From Amnibacterium kyonggiense (lineage in GTDB: Bacteria; Actinomycetota; Actinomycetes; Actinomycetales; Microbacteriaceae): DNA of 64,000 nucleotides. The notes below the pieces were generated by a model. It ran no database searches. It was not told where the DNA came from and was given only the letters and a program-made list of their open reading frames with translations. Position 1 is the first letter of the stretch; every line of letters starts with the position of its first letter. Below, piece by piece: positions 25,296-33,856 of this stretch. The DNA lies in assembly GCF_004364555.1 (NCBI RefSeq), contig NZ_SOAM01000004.1, forward strand, positions 288,450-352,449, given 5' to 3'. The translations under genes were made by a program, and so were the position numbers.

Positions 25296-25752
25296 AGCGG
25301 AACTGGGCGATCAGCTCGACCTCGACGGGCGAACCGAACGGCAGCGCCGCGACCCCGACCGCCGAGCGCGCGTGCCGACCGTGCTCGCCGAACACGTCGA
25401 CCAGCAGGTTGGACGCCCCGTTGATCACGAGGGGCTGCTGGGTGAAGCCGGGCGCGGAGGCCACGAAGCCGACGACCTTGACGATGCGCACGACGCGGTC
25501 GAGGCCGCCGAGGACTCCGGCGACCGCGGCGAGCGCGTTCAGCGCGGCGGTCGCGGCGAGGTCCGCGGCCTCCTCCACCTCGACGTCCGCACCGAGCAGG
25601 CCGGTCCGCGCGAGCTTCCCGTCGACGAACGGCAGCTGGCCGGCGGTGAAGACGAACTCACCGCTCGCGACCGCGGAGACGTAGGAGCCCGCCGGCGCGG
25701 CGACCTCGGGGAGCACGAGCCCGAGCTCCGCGAGCCGGTCCGCGACGGCCAT
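25294..25752 (-). CDS. RidA/YjgF/TdcF-family protein
   Basis: 152 residues. The ATG at 25752 overlaps the preceding stop by one base. The fold is indicated by GEFVFTAGQLPFVDGKL, the middle ALNALAAVAGVLGGLDRVVRIVKVVGFV and the C-terminal GEHGRHARSAVGVAALPFGSPVEVELIAQF. The Arg of HARSAVG occupies the position that binds the substrate carboxylate in RidA enamine/imine deaminases. The call is therefore a cytoplasmic enamine deaminase-like protein of the longer YjgF subgroup; activity is not certain. Coupled to the DUF4177 gene. Confidence 0.85.
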   Translation of the reverse strand: MAVADRLAELGLVLPEVAAPAGSYVSAVASGEFVFTAGQLPFVDGKLARTGLLGADVEVEEAADLAATAALNALAAVAGVLGGLDRVVRIVKVVGFVASAPGFTQQPLVINGASNLLVDVFGEHGRHARSAVGVAALPFGSPVEVELIAQFR

Positions 25753-25910
25753 CAGGCGTCCTTCTCGCGCTTGAGGTAGGCGACGAGGCCGCCCTCGGGA
25801 CCGGTGACGATCTGCACGAGCTCCCACCCCTGCGCGCCCCAGGTGTTGAGGATCGCGGTCGTGTTGTGGATGAGGAGCGGGGTGGTCACGTACTCCCAGG
25901 TGGTGGGCAC
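25752..25910 (-). CDS. DUF4177 small protein
   Basis: 52 residues, GTG at 25910 behind AGGAGG. WEYVTTPLLIH and LNTWGAQGWELVQIV reproduce the DUF4177 pattern (N-terminal W-E-Y strand, central N-x-x-G-x-x-G-W-E-L). GPEGGLVAYLKREK closes the domain. Function unknown. Its stop overlaps the RidA start, so the pair is one operon, divergent from the penicillin-binding protein gene 69 bp away; this pairing may link it to cell-wall genes only by location. Confidence 0.8.
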   Translation of the reverse strand: MPTTWEYVTTPLLIHNTTAILNTWGAQGWELVQIVTGPEGGLVAYLKREKDA

Positions 25911-25966
25911 ACGTCCTCCTTTTTGGGGGTTGCGGCGGGGCGCCCGGCGTTCCGCGGGCCCCGACC

Positions 25967-25972
25967 TAGCCT
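25967..25972 (+). promoter_or_regulatory. Leaderless promoter -10 box of the PBP gene
   Basis: TAGCCT ends 7 nt before the ATG at 25980, with no ribosome binding site between. Confidence 0.55.
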
Positions 25973-25979
25973 GAAGCCT

Positions 25980-28553
25980 ATGTCTGCACGTCCACGCCGT
26001 ACCGGGTCGGGAGTCCTCGGGGTGCTCGGCATCCTCGTCGTCGCCGGCCTGATGCTCACCGTCGGCGTCGCGCCCGCGATCGCGCTGTCCGCGAGCAACA
26101 GCGGCCCCTTCGCGCTGTCCGAGGACCTGAAGATCGCGAAGCTGCAGCAGAAGACCCGGATCTACGCGAAGAAGGGCGGCAAGGACGTGCTGCTCGCGTC
26201 CTTCTACGTCCAGAACCGCGAGTCGATCAAGTGGGACGACGTCCCCGCCTCGGTGAAGAACGCGACGCTCGGCGCGGAGGACCCGCGCTTCTTCGACCAC
26301 GGCGGCGTCGACCCGATGGGCATCGTCTCGGCCCTCGTCAACAACGTCGTCCACGGCAGCAACCGCGGCGCGTCGACGATCTCGCAGCAGTACGTGAAGA
26401 ACGTCTGCATCCAGGAGGCGGAGCTCCTGCCGACGCAGACGCAGGTCGACGCGGCGTACGCCGAGTGCACGGGCGGCATCCAGCGCAAGCTGAAGGAGGC
26501 CCGCGGCGCCATCGCCCTCGAGAAGGCGTACTCGAAGCAGGAGATCCTGCTCGGCTACCTGAACATCGCGGGCTTCGGCGGCCGCATCTACGGTATCCAG
26601 GCCGCGGCGAAGTACTACTACGGCGTCGACGCGAAGGACCTGACCATCGCGCAGGCCGCGAGCCTGATGGCCATCGTGAACAACCCGAGCTACCTCCGCC
26701 TCGACGAGAAGGCGAACCTCGCGGCGAACAAGATCCGACGCGACTACGTGCTCGGGGTGGAGCTGAAGTACGAGCTCATCACCGAGGCCGAGTACGACGC
26801 CGCGATCCAGACGCCCGTGAAGCCGAAGATCACCCCGACCACGACCGGCTGCGCCGCCGCGAAGTCCGCCGCCTTCTTCTGCGACTACGTCGTCAACGTG
26901 GTGACCAACGACCCGGCCTTCGGCAAGACCCGCACCGAGCGGTACAACAAGCTGCAGAGCGCCGGCTGGAAGATCTACACCACGCTCGACCTGGGGCTGC
27001 AGAGCAAGGCGAGCGCCGCGATGAAGGCGAACGTGCCCGCGCAGTCCGCCCCCGGGACGAACCTCGGCGGCGCCGCGGTCTCCGTGCAGGCGGGAACGGG
27101 CCGGATCCTGTCGATGGTCGAGAACAAGCGGTACGACAACACCCAGAGCAAGGCGACGACGGGCGCGGACTACACCGCCACGTCGGTGAACTACAACACG
27201 GACACCGCGTACGGCGGCTCGCAGGGGTTCCAGCCCGGATCGACGTTCAAGATGTTCACGCTCATCGACTGGCTCGAGAACGGCCACGGCCTGAACGAGG
27301 TCGTGCAGGGCTCGACCGCGAGGTACCCGGCGGGGACGTTCCCGTGTGCGAACCCCGACGGTCCGTGGTCGCCGGGCAACGACACCCCCGGGGAGGGCGG
27401 CTACCAGACCGTAATGCAGGGCACGGCGGGATCCGTGAACGGCGTGTTCGCATCCATGGCGATGAAGCTCAAGCTCTGCGACATCATGAAGACGTCGCAG
27501 GACCTCGGCTTCCACCGGGCGAACGGCGAGCCGCTCGAGGCGAACCCGCCCGCCATCCTCGGCTCGAACATCAACGCGGCCTCTCCGCTCACGATGGCGA
27601 GCGCGTACGCCACCATCGCGAACAAGGGCATCTTCTGCTCCTCCGTCGCGATCGACAAGATCGTCAGCAGCGACGGCTCCAAGGTCACGCCGCCGGCGGC
27701 GGACTGCCACCGGGTGCTGCCCGAGGACGTCTCGATCGCCGTCGGGTACGCGCTCCACGGGGTGCTGACCGGCGGCACCGCCTCGATCGACCGGCCCGCC
27801 CTCGGTGGGGCCTGGGGCTTCGCGAAGACCGGCACCACGGACTTCGCGCACTCGACCTGGGTCGTCGGCGGCTCGACGAAGACCGTCACCGCCGCATGGG
27901 TCGGCAACGTCTCCGGCGATGCGAATCTGCGGCTGATCAAGGGCTGGTCGTCGTACGGGAACTCCGCCGCGGATGCGCGTCACGGGCTGTGGAGCGGCAT
28001 CATGGCCGCCAACGAGGCCAAGTACCCGGGCGACACCTCCTGGCCGCAGCCGGCGTCGCAGTTCCTCTACGGGCAGAAGATCCCGGTGCCGGACGTGTCC
28101 GGCAAGTCGGTGTCGCAGGCGAAGCAGATCCTCAAGGCGGCGGGCTTCCAGGTGAAGACCGGCGGGTCCACCCCGTCCGACACGATTCCGGCGGGCTCGG
28201 TCGTCTCGACCGATCCGGCATCCGGGTCGTCGGTGGTCGCCGGCACGCTGATCACGCTCACGAAGAGCTCCGGTCAGGCTCCGACGCAGCCGACTCCGGC
28301 CCCCGGCGCGACCGCCACGGTGCCGGTGGTGCAGGGCGCGCCCATCGCCCAGGCGATCCAGACGCTCGCGGGCGCCGGCTTCACGAACGTGAACGTGACG
28401 TGGGCCCCGCAGGGCGGCGCGCTCTGCCTCGTCATGCAGCAGACCCCCGGCGGGAACACGCCGGCCGACCCGAACGCGACGACGGTGCAGCTGTCGGTCG
28501 CGGGAGACCAGAACACGTGCCAGGCCCAGCAGCAACCGCAGCCGCAGCAGTAG
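25980..28553 (+). CDS. Bifunctional class A penicillin-binding protein with PASTA domains
   Basis: 857 residues. The cytoplasmic tail is very short, with a membrane anchor at residues about 10-35. The glycosyltransferase domain shows EDPRFFDHGG (catalytic Glu), STISQQYVKN and LEKAYSKQEILLGYLN. The transpeptidase has the motif set STFK, SVN and KTG in FAKTGTTDF. The C-terminus has two PASTA repeats (VPDVSGKSVSQAKQILKAAG and VPVVQGAPIAQAIQTLAGAG), then a Gln/Pro tail. It polymerises and cross-links peptidoglycan outside the membrane. PASTA domains bind muropeptides or beta-lactam-like ligands. The ATG at 25980 fits the anchor and a leaderless promoter. Confidence 0.95.
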   Translation: MSARPRRTGSGVLGVLGILVVAGLMLTVGVAPAIALSASNSGPFALSEDLKIAKLQQKTRIYAKKGGKDVLLASFYVQNRESIKWDDVPASVKNATLGAEDPRFFDHGGVDPMGIVSALVNNVVHGSNRGASTISQQYVKNVCIQEAELLPTQTQVDAAYAECTGGIQRKLKEARGAIALEKAYSKQEILLGYLNIAGFGGRIYGIQAAAKYYYGVDAKDLTIAQAASLMAIVNNPSYLRLDEKANLAANKIRRDYVLGVELKYELITEAEYDAAIQTPVKPKITPTTTGCAAAKSAAFFCDYVVNVVTNDPAFGKTRTERYNKLQSAGWKIYTTLDLGLQSKASAAMKANVPAQSAPGTNLGGAAVSVQAGTGRILSMVENKRYDNTQSKATTGADYTATSVNYNTDTAYGGSQGFQPGSTFKMFTLIDWLENGHGLNEVVQGSTARYPAGTFPCANPDGPWSPGNDTPGEGGYQTVMQGTAGSVNGVFASMAMKLKLCDIMKTSQDLGFHRANGEPLEANPPAILGSNINAASPLTMASAYATIANKGIFCSSVAIDKIVSSDGSKVTPPAADCHRVLPEDVSIAVGYALHGVLTGGTASIDRPALGGAWGFAKTGTTDFAHSTWVVGGSTKTVTAAWVGNVSGDANLRLIKGWSSYGNSAADARHGLWSGIMAANEAKYPGDTSWPQPASQFLYGQKIPVPDVSGKSVSQAKQILKAAGFQVKTGGSTPSDTIPAGSVVSTDPASGSSVVAGTLITLTKSSGQAPTQPTPAPGATATVPVVQGAPIAQAIQTLAGAGFTNVNVTWAPQGGALCLVMQQTPGGNTPADPNATTVQLSVAGDQNTCQAQQQPQPQQ

Positions 28554-29452
28554 TCCGGACCGCGGCGGTCGCAGGCGCGGCCGCCGCGGTGTGGGGCGTC
28601 GGCGTCGAACGGCTCGCGTTCACCGTCCGGCGCGCGACCCTGCCGGTGCTCGCGCCCGGCACCGCCGACCTGAAGGTGCTGCACCTCTCGGACCTCCACA
28701 TGGCGCCGTGGCAGCGCCGCAAGCAGCGCTTCGTCCGGGAGCTCGCCGACCTCGAGCCGGACCTCGTCGTGAACACGGGCGACAACCTCGGTCACCGGAT
28801 GGGTCTGCTCGGCATCAAGGCGGCGTTCGAGCCGTTCCGCGGTGTCCCGGGCCTCTACGTCTGGGGCTCCAACGACTGGTGGGCGCCGCAGCCGAAGAAC
28901 CCGTTCGCGTACTTCGGCGGCCCGTCCGGCGTGCCGACGGAGCCCGAGCGGCTCGCCACCGACGCGCTCGGGTCGTACCTCGAGGGCCTCGGCTGGACGA
29001 GCCTCAACAACCGGACCGCTCGGCTCGTGGTGCGGGGCACCCCGATCGACGCGTTCGGCACCGACGACCCGCACCGCGAGTACGACGACCTCGCCGCGCT
29101 GAACCCGGGGCTGCGGGGCCTGCGCCAGCGCAAGGTGCGGCCGGCCCTGTCCCTCGGGGTGACGCACGCCCCCTACCGGCGCATCCTCGACGCCTTCGTC
29201 GACCGCGGCGCCGACCTCCTGCTCGCCGGCCACACCCACGGCGGCCAGGTCTGCGTGCCGGGCTTCGGCGCGCTCGTCACGAACTGCGACATCCCCCGCG
29301 AGCAGGTGAAGGGCGTCTCCTCCTGGGAGCACGACGGCCGCACCGCGGCGCTCGAGGTCTCCGCCGGGCTCGGCACCTCCATCTACGCGCCGGTGCGCTT
29401 CGCCTGCCGCCCGGAGGCGACGCTCCTCACCCTCACCGCTCGCCCGGCCTGA
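28517..29452 (+). CDS. Calcineurin-like metallophosphoesterase, membrane-anchored
   Basis: 311 residues from GTG 28517, chosen because GGGAGA lies 9 nt upstream and because the family usually has a hydrophobic N-terminal helix (here TAAVAGAAAAVWGVGV). It overlaps the PBP gene by 37 nt. Metal-binding motifs are in order: LSDLHM, NTGDNLGH, GSNDW (the GNH variant with Ser-Asn-Asp), GVTHAP and GHTHGGQV. Members similar to YkuE/YaeI hydrolyse UDP-diacylglucosamine or related phosphoesters at the membrane. The coupling to a PBP suggests envelope metabolism; the substrate is open. Confidence 0.87.
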   Translation: MPGPAATAAAAVVRTAAVAGAAAAVWGVGVERLAFTVRRATLPVLAPGTADLKVLHLSDLHMAPWQRRKQRFVRELADLEPDLVVNTGDNLGHRMGLLGIKAAFEPFRGVPGLYVWGSNDWWAPQPKNPFAYFGGPSGVPTEPERLATDALGSYLEGLGWTSLNNRTARLVVRGTPIDAFGTDDPHREYDDLAALNPGLRGLRQRKVRPALSLGVTHAPYRRILDAFVDRGADLLLAGHTHGGQVCVPGFGALVTNCDIPREQVKGVSSWEHDGRTAALEVSAGLGTSIYAPVRFACRPEATLLTLTARPA

Positions 29453-29456
29453 CCCA

Positions 29457-29515
29457 CTTTGCTCACGCTTCTTGCCGCCCACCGGGTCGGGAAGCGGCAA
29501 GAAGCGTGAGCAAAG
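29457..29515. terminator. 22-bp perfect palindrome after the metallophosphoesterase
   Basis: Arms 29457-29478 and 29494-29515 are fully complementary around a 15-nt loop. The arms begin 4 nt after the stop codon, with no U-tract. Probable terminator or extragenic palindrome. Confidence 0.75.
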
Positions 29516-29577
29516 CCCGGGTGGAGCCGGGCGGGCGGTGGGTCCGCTATCCTTGTCCAGCCCGCTCGCGCGGGCAC

Positions 29578-29654
29578 CGGGATATAGCGCAGCTTGGTAG
29601 CGCGCCTCGTTCGGGACGAGGAGGTCGTGGGTTCGAATCCCGCTATCCCGACCA
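29578..29654 (+). tRNA. tRNA-Pro (anticodon CGG)
   Basis: Acceptor CGGGATA (29578-29584) pairs with TATCCCG (29644-29650), discriminator A, CCA encoded at 29652-29654. Anticodon stem CCTCG/CGAGG encloses TTCGGGA with anticodon CGG, reading CCG. T loop TTCGAAT. Confidence 0.96.
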
Positions 29655-29733
29655 CAGCCGTCGACCGCATGAAGAGCGCCGCGTCCTGTCGCTCCCATCT
29701 CGATTCGGCACTCGCCTGGTCCGACGCCGGGGC

Positions 29734-29739
29734 TAGCGT
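29734..29739 (+). promoter_or_regulatory. Leaderless promoter -10 box of the phosphotransferase gene
   Basis: TAGCGT ends 6 nt before the GTG at 29746. Confidence 0.5.
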
Positions 29740-29745
29740 CGGGCC

Positions 29746-30600
29746 GTGCATGATGGCGGATCGGGGCTCTCGCCGGAGCAGCGCCGGATACTCGCCGAGT
29801 GGTTCCCGCGGCACCGCGTCCTCGCGGACCACAGCTGGGGCCTCGTCGGAACGTTCGTGCTCGAGGTCGACACCGGGAGCGGTCGGGTCATCGTCAAGGC
29901 CGGTGACGAGCACGACCACCACCTCGGCAGGGAGGTCCGCGCGCATCGCGAATGGCTGACGCCCTGGACGTCGATCGGCCGAGCCCCGGCGCTCCTCCGC
30001 GCCGACGAGCGTGCTCGCATCATCGCCACCCGCTACCTGCCCGGTCGACTGGTGCAGGGCGCGCCCGAGGAGCTGGAGCCCGACGTCTTCCGGCAGGCGG
30101 GCGCACTGCTCGCACTGCTGCACGGGCAGCGGACCGTCATCGACCACGACTACGCGCGGATCCTCCGCGACGAGGTGCTGAGCCGGTTCGAGCAGCCGCA
30201 CCGGATGTCGGCGGCGACCGTCCGAGCCGCGCGGGCGGAGGTCGAGGCGTGGTCGACGGACCCGGTCGAGGTCGTGCCGACGCACGGCGACTGGCAGCCG
30301 CGCAACTGGCTCCTCCATGAGGGCGAGGTGGCCGTCATCGACTTCGGGCGCGCGGAGCTGCGGCCCGCGCTGAGCGATCTCGTGCGTCTCGAGAGTCGCA
30401 GCTTCCGGCACGCTCCGGCGCTCGAGGCGGCGTTCCTGGAGGGCTACGGCGCGGACCCGCGCGACTCGCCCTGGTGGCGGCGGGAGCGACTCCGCGCCGC
30501 GATCGGCACGGCGGTCTGGGCGCTCGCCGTCGGCGATGCGGAATTCGAGGCGGAAGGGCGGCGCGAGGCCGCCGCGCTCCTCGGTACGAGCGAGGCCTGA
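29746..30600 (+). CDS. Aminoglycoside phosphotransferase-family kinase-like protein
   Basis: 284 residues. The N-lobe has RVIVKAG with the ATP-binding Lys. The catalytic loop HGDWQPRNWL (near residue 179) supplies Asp and Asn, and VIDFGRAEL gives the metal-binding DFG. This is the APH/choline kinase fold. Such proteins phosphorylate diverse small molecules (aminoglycosides, choline, homoserine, macrolides). Nothing nearby suggests antibiotic resistance, and no substrate can be named. GTG start supported by a leaderless promoter box. It follows tRNA-Pro by about 90 bp. Confidence 0.8.
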   Translation: MHDGGSGLSPEQRRILAEWFPRHRVLADHSWGLVGTFVLEVDTGSGRVIVKAGDEHDHHLGREVRAHREWLTPWTSIGRAPALLRADERARIIATRYLPGRLVQGAPEELEPDVFRQAGALLALLHGQRTVIDHDYARILRDEVLSRFEQPHRMSAATVRAARAEVEAWSTDPVEVVPTHGDWQPRNWLLHEGEVAVIDFGRAELRPALSDLVRLESRSFRHAPALEAAFLEGYGADPRDSPWWRRERLRAAIGTAVWALAVGDAEFEAEGRREAAALLGTSEA

Positions 30601-30648
30601 TCGCGCTCCGCGACCGGAGTGCTCGCCGCGGGGCCGCAGCATGGGGTC

Positions 30649-31305
30649 GTGAGCGAGCAGCGACGTCGGCGCCGCGCGGCCGTCCCGCTGCTCGCGGTCG
30701 CGGTCCTCGGGCTGGCCGGGGTCGCCGTCGCGGTCGCCACGCTCGTCCTCCGACCTGAGCCGTTCCCCGCGCCGAGCCCGCTCGGCCCGGAGCGGATCGC
30801 GATCCAGGAGGGCGTGCCGCTCGCGCCCGACACGACCGGGACCTCGCGCCGGGTGCGGGACGGGGTCGCGTGCTCGGCCGGTGAGGGGACGGCCCAGCAC
30901 CTCCACGCGCACCTCGCCGTCTACGTCGACGGCGTGCTGCGGCCGATCCCGGCCGGCGTCGGGGTGGTCGCTCCGTCGATCACGAGGCGCGGGACGTCCG
31001 CCGAGTTCGCCCGGGCGACGCACTGCTACTACTGGCTGCACGTCCACGCGCGCGACGGGATCATCCACATCGAGACGCCGACGAAGAACCCGTCCACACT
31101 CGGCCAGTTCTTCGCCGTCTGGGGTCAGCCCCTGAGCGCCTCCCGCGTCGCGGGCGCGAAGGGGCGCGTCACCGTCCTCGTCGACGGTCGCGTCGTCCGC
31201 GGCGACCCGGCCGACGTCGTGCTCCGGCGGCGGGAGTCGATCCAGATCGACGTCGGCGCGCGGGTGCCGTTCCAGCCCGTCGACTGGAGCCGCAGCCACC
31301 TGTGA
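30649..31305 (+). CDS. Membrane-anchored His-rich protein of unknown function
   Basis: 218 residues from GTG 30649; the GTG at 30619 abuts its own GGAG and adds a lead ahead of the Arg-rich stretch, so it is less likely. Six Arg precede a single membrane helix (residues about 10-34); the rest should be outside the cell. The core has QHLHAHLAVYVDG (His 84, 86, 88), IPAGVGV, THCYYWLHVHARDGIIHIETP (His 125, 131, 133, 140 and Cys 126) and STLGQFFAVWGQPL. I have seen this pattern as an unnamed domain in actinobacterial and chloroflexal proteins. The spaced His suggest a metal site; function is unknown. Confidence 0.7.
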   Translation: MSEQRRRRRAAVPLLAVAVLGLAGVAVAVATLVLRPEPFPAPSPLGPERIAIQEGVPLAPDTTGTSRRVRDGVACSAGEGTAQHLHAHLAVYVDGVLRPIPAGVGVVAPSITRRGTSAEFARATHCYYWLHVHARDGIIHIETPTKNPSTLGQFFAVWGQPLSASRVAGAKGRVTVLVDGRVVRGDPADVVLRRRESIQIDVGARVPFQPVDWSRSHL

Positions 31306-31332
31306 TCGGCGTGGAGGCGGGACGATGGCGGG

Positions 31333-31812
31333 ATGACGGACGACTGGGACGAGCGGGTGGCACGGTTCTGGGTCGAGTTCGACGACGGGGACCCCGATGC
31401 GGCGCTGGCCGGGATGCACGCGCTCGTCGGCGAGCGGCCCGACGGCGACGCCCGCGCGCTGTACGAGCGGGGGTCGGTGCACGACTCGCTGGGACAGGAG
31501 CAGGAGGCGATCCCGCTCTACCGCGCGGCGCTCGCCGCCGGCCTCGACGAGGAGCACGAGCCCCAGGCGGTCATCCAGCTCGCGAGCTCCCTCCGGAACG
31601 TCGGGGACGTCGAGGAGGCGGTCGCGCTGCTCCAGACCGCGGGGCTGACGGCCTGGACGGGCGACGCGGCCCGCGCCTTCCTCGCCCTCGCGTTGCGGGA
31701 CGCTGGGCGCCCGGACGAGGCGCTGCAGGTCGCACTGCTCGCGCTCGCCCCGACCCTCCCCCGCTACACCCGCGCGGTCCGGGCCTACGCGGACGACCTC
31801 ACCCGCGCGTGA
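31333..31812 (+). CDS. Tetratricopeptide-repeat protein
   Basis: 159 residues, acidic. Helical repeats are readable: ARALYERGSVHDSLGQEQEAIPLYRAALAAG, AVIQLASSLRNVGDVEEAVALLQTAG and ARAFLALALRDAGRPDEALQVALLAL. Each has the small-residue and Gly/Pro positions of TPR units (TPR_5-like in actinomycetes). Soluble and without signal peptide, so probably a cytoplasmic protein-interaction module. ATG start at 31333. No partner is implied by the neighbours. Confidence 0.8.
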   Translation: MTDDWDERVARFWVEFDDGDPDAALAGMHALVGERPDGDARALYERGSVHDSLGQEQEAIPLYRAALAAGLDEEHEPQAVIQLASSLRNVGDVEEAVALLQTAGLTAWTGDAARAFLALALRDAGRPDEALQVALLALAPTLPRYTRAVRAYADDLTRA

Positions 31813-31889
31813 TCCCGCCGCTGCGCGGCGCGGTCGGCGGCGGGTGCCAGGATCGCGGAGCCGCATCGCGGCCGACGCCGGGAGGACCC

Positions 31890-33074
31890 ATGCACATCGC
31901 GCAGCGCGCTCGGGAGACCGAGCCCTTCCACGCGCTCGCCTTCGGGCAGCGGGCGGCGGACCTCGAAGCCGCCGGCCACCACGTCGTGAAGCTCTCCATC
32001 GGCGAGCCCGACTTCGGCGCGCCGCCGGCCGTGCGGGAGGCGATGCGCGACGCGATGGACGGACGCCCGCTTCCCTACACGCCCGCGCTCGGGCTCCCCG
32101 AACTGCGGCGGACGCTCGCCCGCTTCTACCGGGATCGGCACGGCGTCGAGGTGGACCCGGGGCGCATCGTGATCACCTCCGGCGCCTCCGCGGCGCTGCT
32201 CCTCGTCACCGCGGCGACGACCGACCCGGGCGACGCCGTGCTCATCGCCGATCCGTCCTACCCGTGCAACCGGGAGATGGTCCGCGCCTTCGGCGGCGAC
32301 CTCCGGCTCGTGCCGACCTCGCCGGAGACGCGCTACCAGCTCTCGCCCGGCGCCGTCGCGGCGGCGTGGACGGAGCGGACGAACACGGTGATGATCGCCT
32401 CCCCCTCGAATCCGACCGGCACGGCCGTGCCGGCGAACGCGCTCCGCGAGATCTGCGCGCTGGCGCGCGAGCGCGGCGCCTGGCGGATCGTCGACGAGAT
32501 CTACCTCGACCTCCAGGATCCCGGCGCGGACGGCGCGCCCGCGCGGACCGTGCTGGCCGACGATCCGGACGCGATCGTGATCGGCAGCTTCTCGAAGTAC
32601 TTCGGGATGACGGGGTGGCGGCTCGGCTGGGCGGTGCTCCCGGAGGTCCTCGTGCCGGTGATCGAGCGGCTCGCGATGAACTGGTTCCTCTGCGCGTCGG
32701 CGCCCGCGCAGCTCGCCGCGGTCGCCGCGTTCACCCCCGAGTCGCTCGCGGTCTGCGAGGACCGGCGGCGCGAGCTCGCGGCCCGCCGCGCCCTGGTGCT
32801 CGACGGGCTCGCCGCGATCGGCCTGCCCGTGCCGGTGCAGCCGGACGGCGCGTTCTACGTCTACATCGACGTGAGCGGCACCGACATGGACGCGTGGCGG
32901 TTCTGCGAGGAGGCCCTCCAGCACGCGCACGTCTCCCTCACGCCGGGCCGCGACTTCGCCGTCGAGACCGGTGAGACGCACGTGCGGCTCTCCTACGCCG
33001 CCTCCCGCGCCGACCTCTCGGAGGGCCTGGCCCGCCTCGGGGCGTTCCTCGACGCGCGCCGCGCCCCGGCCTGA
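31890..33074 (+). CDS. PLP-dependent aminotransferase, class I/II
   Basis: 394 residues, ATG at 31890 with GGAGGA upstream. Fold type I: GEPDFGAP near residue 34, SGASAALLLV (phosphate cup), SPSNPTGTAVP, DEIYLDL, and the Schiff-base Lys in SFSKYFGMTGWRLGW (near residue 235). The C-terminal Arg in HVRLSYA binds the substrate carboxylate. It resembles the aspartate/aromatic aminotransferase group. The specific amino acid is not clear. It stands between the TPR gene and a palindrome, probably as a single gene. Confidence 0.87.
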   Translation: MHIAQRARETEPFHALAFGQRAADLEAAGHHVVKLSIGEPDFGAPPAVREAMRDAMDGRPLPYTPALGLPELRRTLARFYRDRHGVEVDPGRIVITSGASAALLLVTAATTDPGDAVLIADPSYPCNREMVRAFGGDLRLVPTSPETRYQLSPGAVAAAWTERTNTVMIASPSNPTGTAVPANALREICALARERGAWRIVDEIYLDLQDPGADGAPARTVLADDPDAIVIGSFSKYFGMTGWRLGWAVLPEVLVPVIERLAMNWFLCASAPAQLAAVAAFTPESLAVCEDRRRELAARRALVLDGLAAIGLPVPVQPDGAFYVYIDVSGTDMDAWRFCEEALQHAHVSLTPGRDFAVETGETHVRLSYAASRADLSEGLARLGAFLDARRAPA

Positions 33075-33080
33075 GCGCCT

Positions 33081-33144
33081 CGATCGACGCTCCGTCCCTG
33101 ATCCGACCGAGCGCTCCGTCGCTCGAGTGACGGGGCGTCGATCG
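33081..33144. terminator. Palindrome after the aminotransferase gene
   Basis: Arms 33081-33096 and 33129-33144 pair over 16 positions with one G-T pair. They begin 7 nt after the stop. The interior can form a second short stem (GAGCG/CGCTC). Confidence 0.65.
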
Positions 33145-33186
33145 CGCGGCGTGGACACGGCTCCCGCGGTCTGGCTGAATAACGAC

Positions 33187-33768
33187 GTGGCCGCGCCCGT
33201 CGAGCTCGTCGTCGTCCCGCACGCCGAGGCGTGGCGGGACTGGCTGATCGCGCACGAGGACGACTCCGAGGGGGTCTGGCTGGCGCTCGCGAAGAAGGGC
33301 ACCACCGAGCCGACGACGCTGGTCTACGACCAGGCGCTCGAGGAGGCGCTCTGCAGCGGCTGGATCGACGGGCAGAAGCGCGGGTGGGACGACGCCGTCT
33401 TCGCGCAGCGGTTCACGCCCCGGCGGAAGGCGTCGCTGTGGTCGACCCGCAACGTGGGTCTCGTCGCGGTCCTCGTCGCCGACGGACGGATGCGGCCGCG
33501 CGGGCAGGCGGAGATCGACCGCGCCAAGGAGGACGGCCGCTGGGATCGGGCGTACGGCGGCGCGAGGACCGCCGAGGTGCCGGAGGACCTCGCCGCCGCG
33601 CTGGCGGCGTCGCCCGCGGCCGCGGCCCGGTTCGCGGAGCTGAACCGCACGAACCGGTACGCCGTCATCCACCGCACGGTCACTGCGCCGAACCCCGCGG
33701 TGCGGGCGAACCGCCTCGCGAAGCTGGTCGCCCTCCTGGCGTCGGGCGGCGCGCCCCACCCGCAGTAG
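33187..33768 (+). CDS. YdeI/OmpD-associated family protein
   Basis: 193 residues, GTG at 33187. The family pattern is clear: WRDWLIAHEDDSEGVWLALAKKG, LVYDQALEEALCSGWIDGQKRGWD, FAQRFTPRRKASLWSTRNVG and the C-terminal AELNRTNRYAVIHRTVTAPNPAVRANRLAKLVALL (bacteriocin-protection YdeI/OmpD-associated domain). Function is not established beyond the family. No Shine-Dalgarno is evident, and the gene has no obvious partner. It ends convergent with the small ORF and thymidine kinase behind a strong palindrome. Confidence 0.85.
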   Translation: MAAPVELVVVPHAEAWRDWLIAHEDDSEGVWLALAKKGTTEPTTLVYDQALEEALCSGWIDGQKRGWDDAVFAQRFTPRRKASLWSTRNVGLVAVLVADGRMRPRGQAEIDRAKEDGRWDRAYGGARTAEVPEDLAAALAASPAAAARFAELNRTNRYAVIHRTVTAPNPAVRANRLAKLVALLASGGAPHPQ

Positions 33769-33790
33769 CCGAAGGGTCGCCCGCGAGGAC

Positions 33791-33846
33791 GGGCGTGATC
33801 GCGCAGGACGGGCGTCGGTCGACGCCCGTCCTGCGAGATCACGCCC
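33791..33846. terminator. Bidirectional palindrome between convergent genes
   Basis: A 10-bp stem (33791-33800 with 33837-33846), one mismatch, then a 14-bp stem (33802-33815 with 33822-33835) around a 6-nt loop. It sits 23 nt after the YdeI-like stop and just downstream of the minus-strand small ORF. Confidence 0.75.
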
Positions 33847-33856
33847 GGATCGCGGG

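Noticed and set aside
29746..30600. Antibiotic resistance (aminoglycoside phosphotransferase)
   Set aside because: Only the general kinase fold is visible; no close motif match to a resistance enzyme and no mobile context.
33111..33170. tRNA-like fold downstream of the aminotransferase
   Set aside because: No TTCGA loop, anticodon arm or CCA; better explained by the palindrome at 33081-33144.
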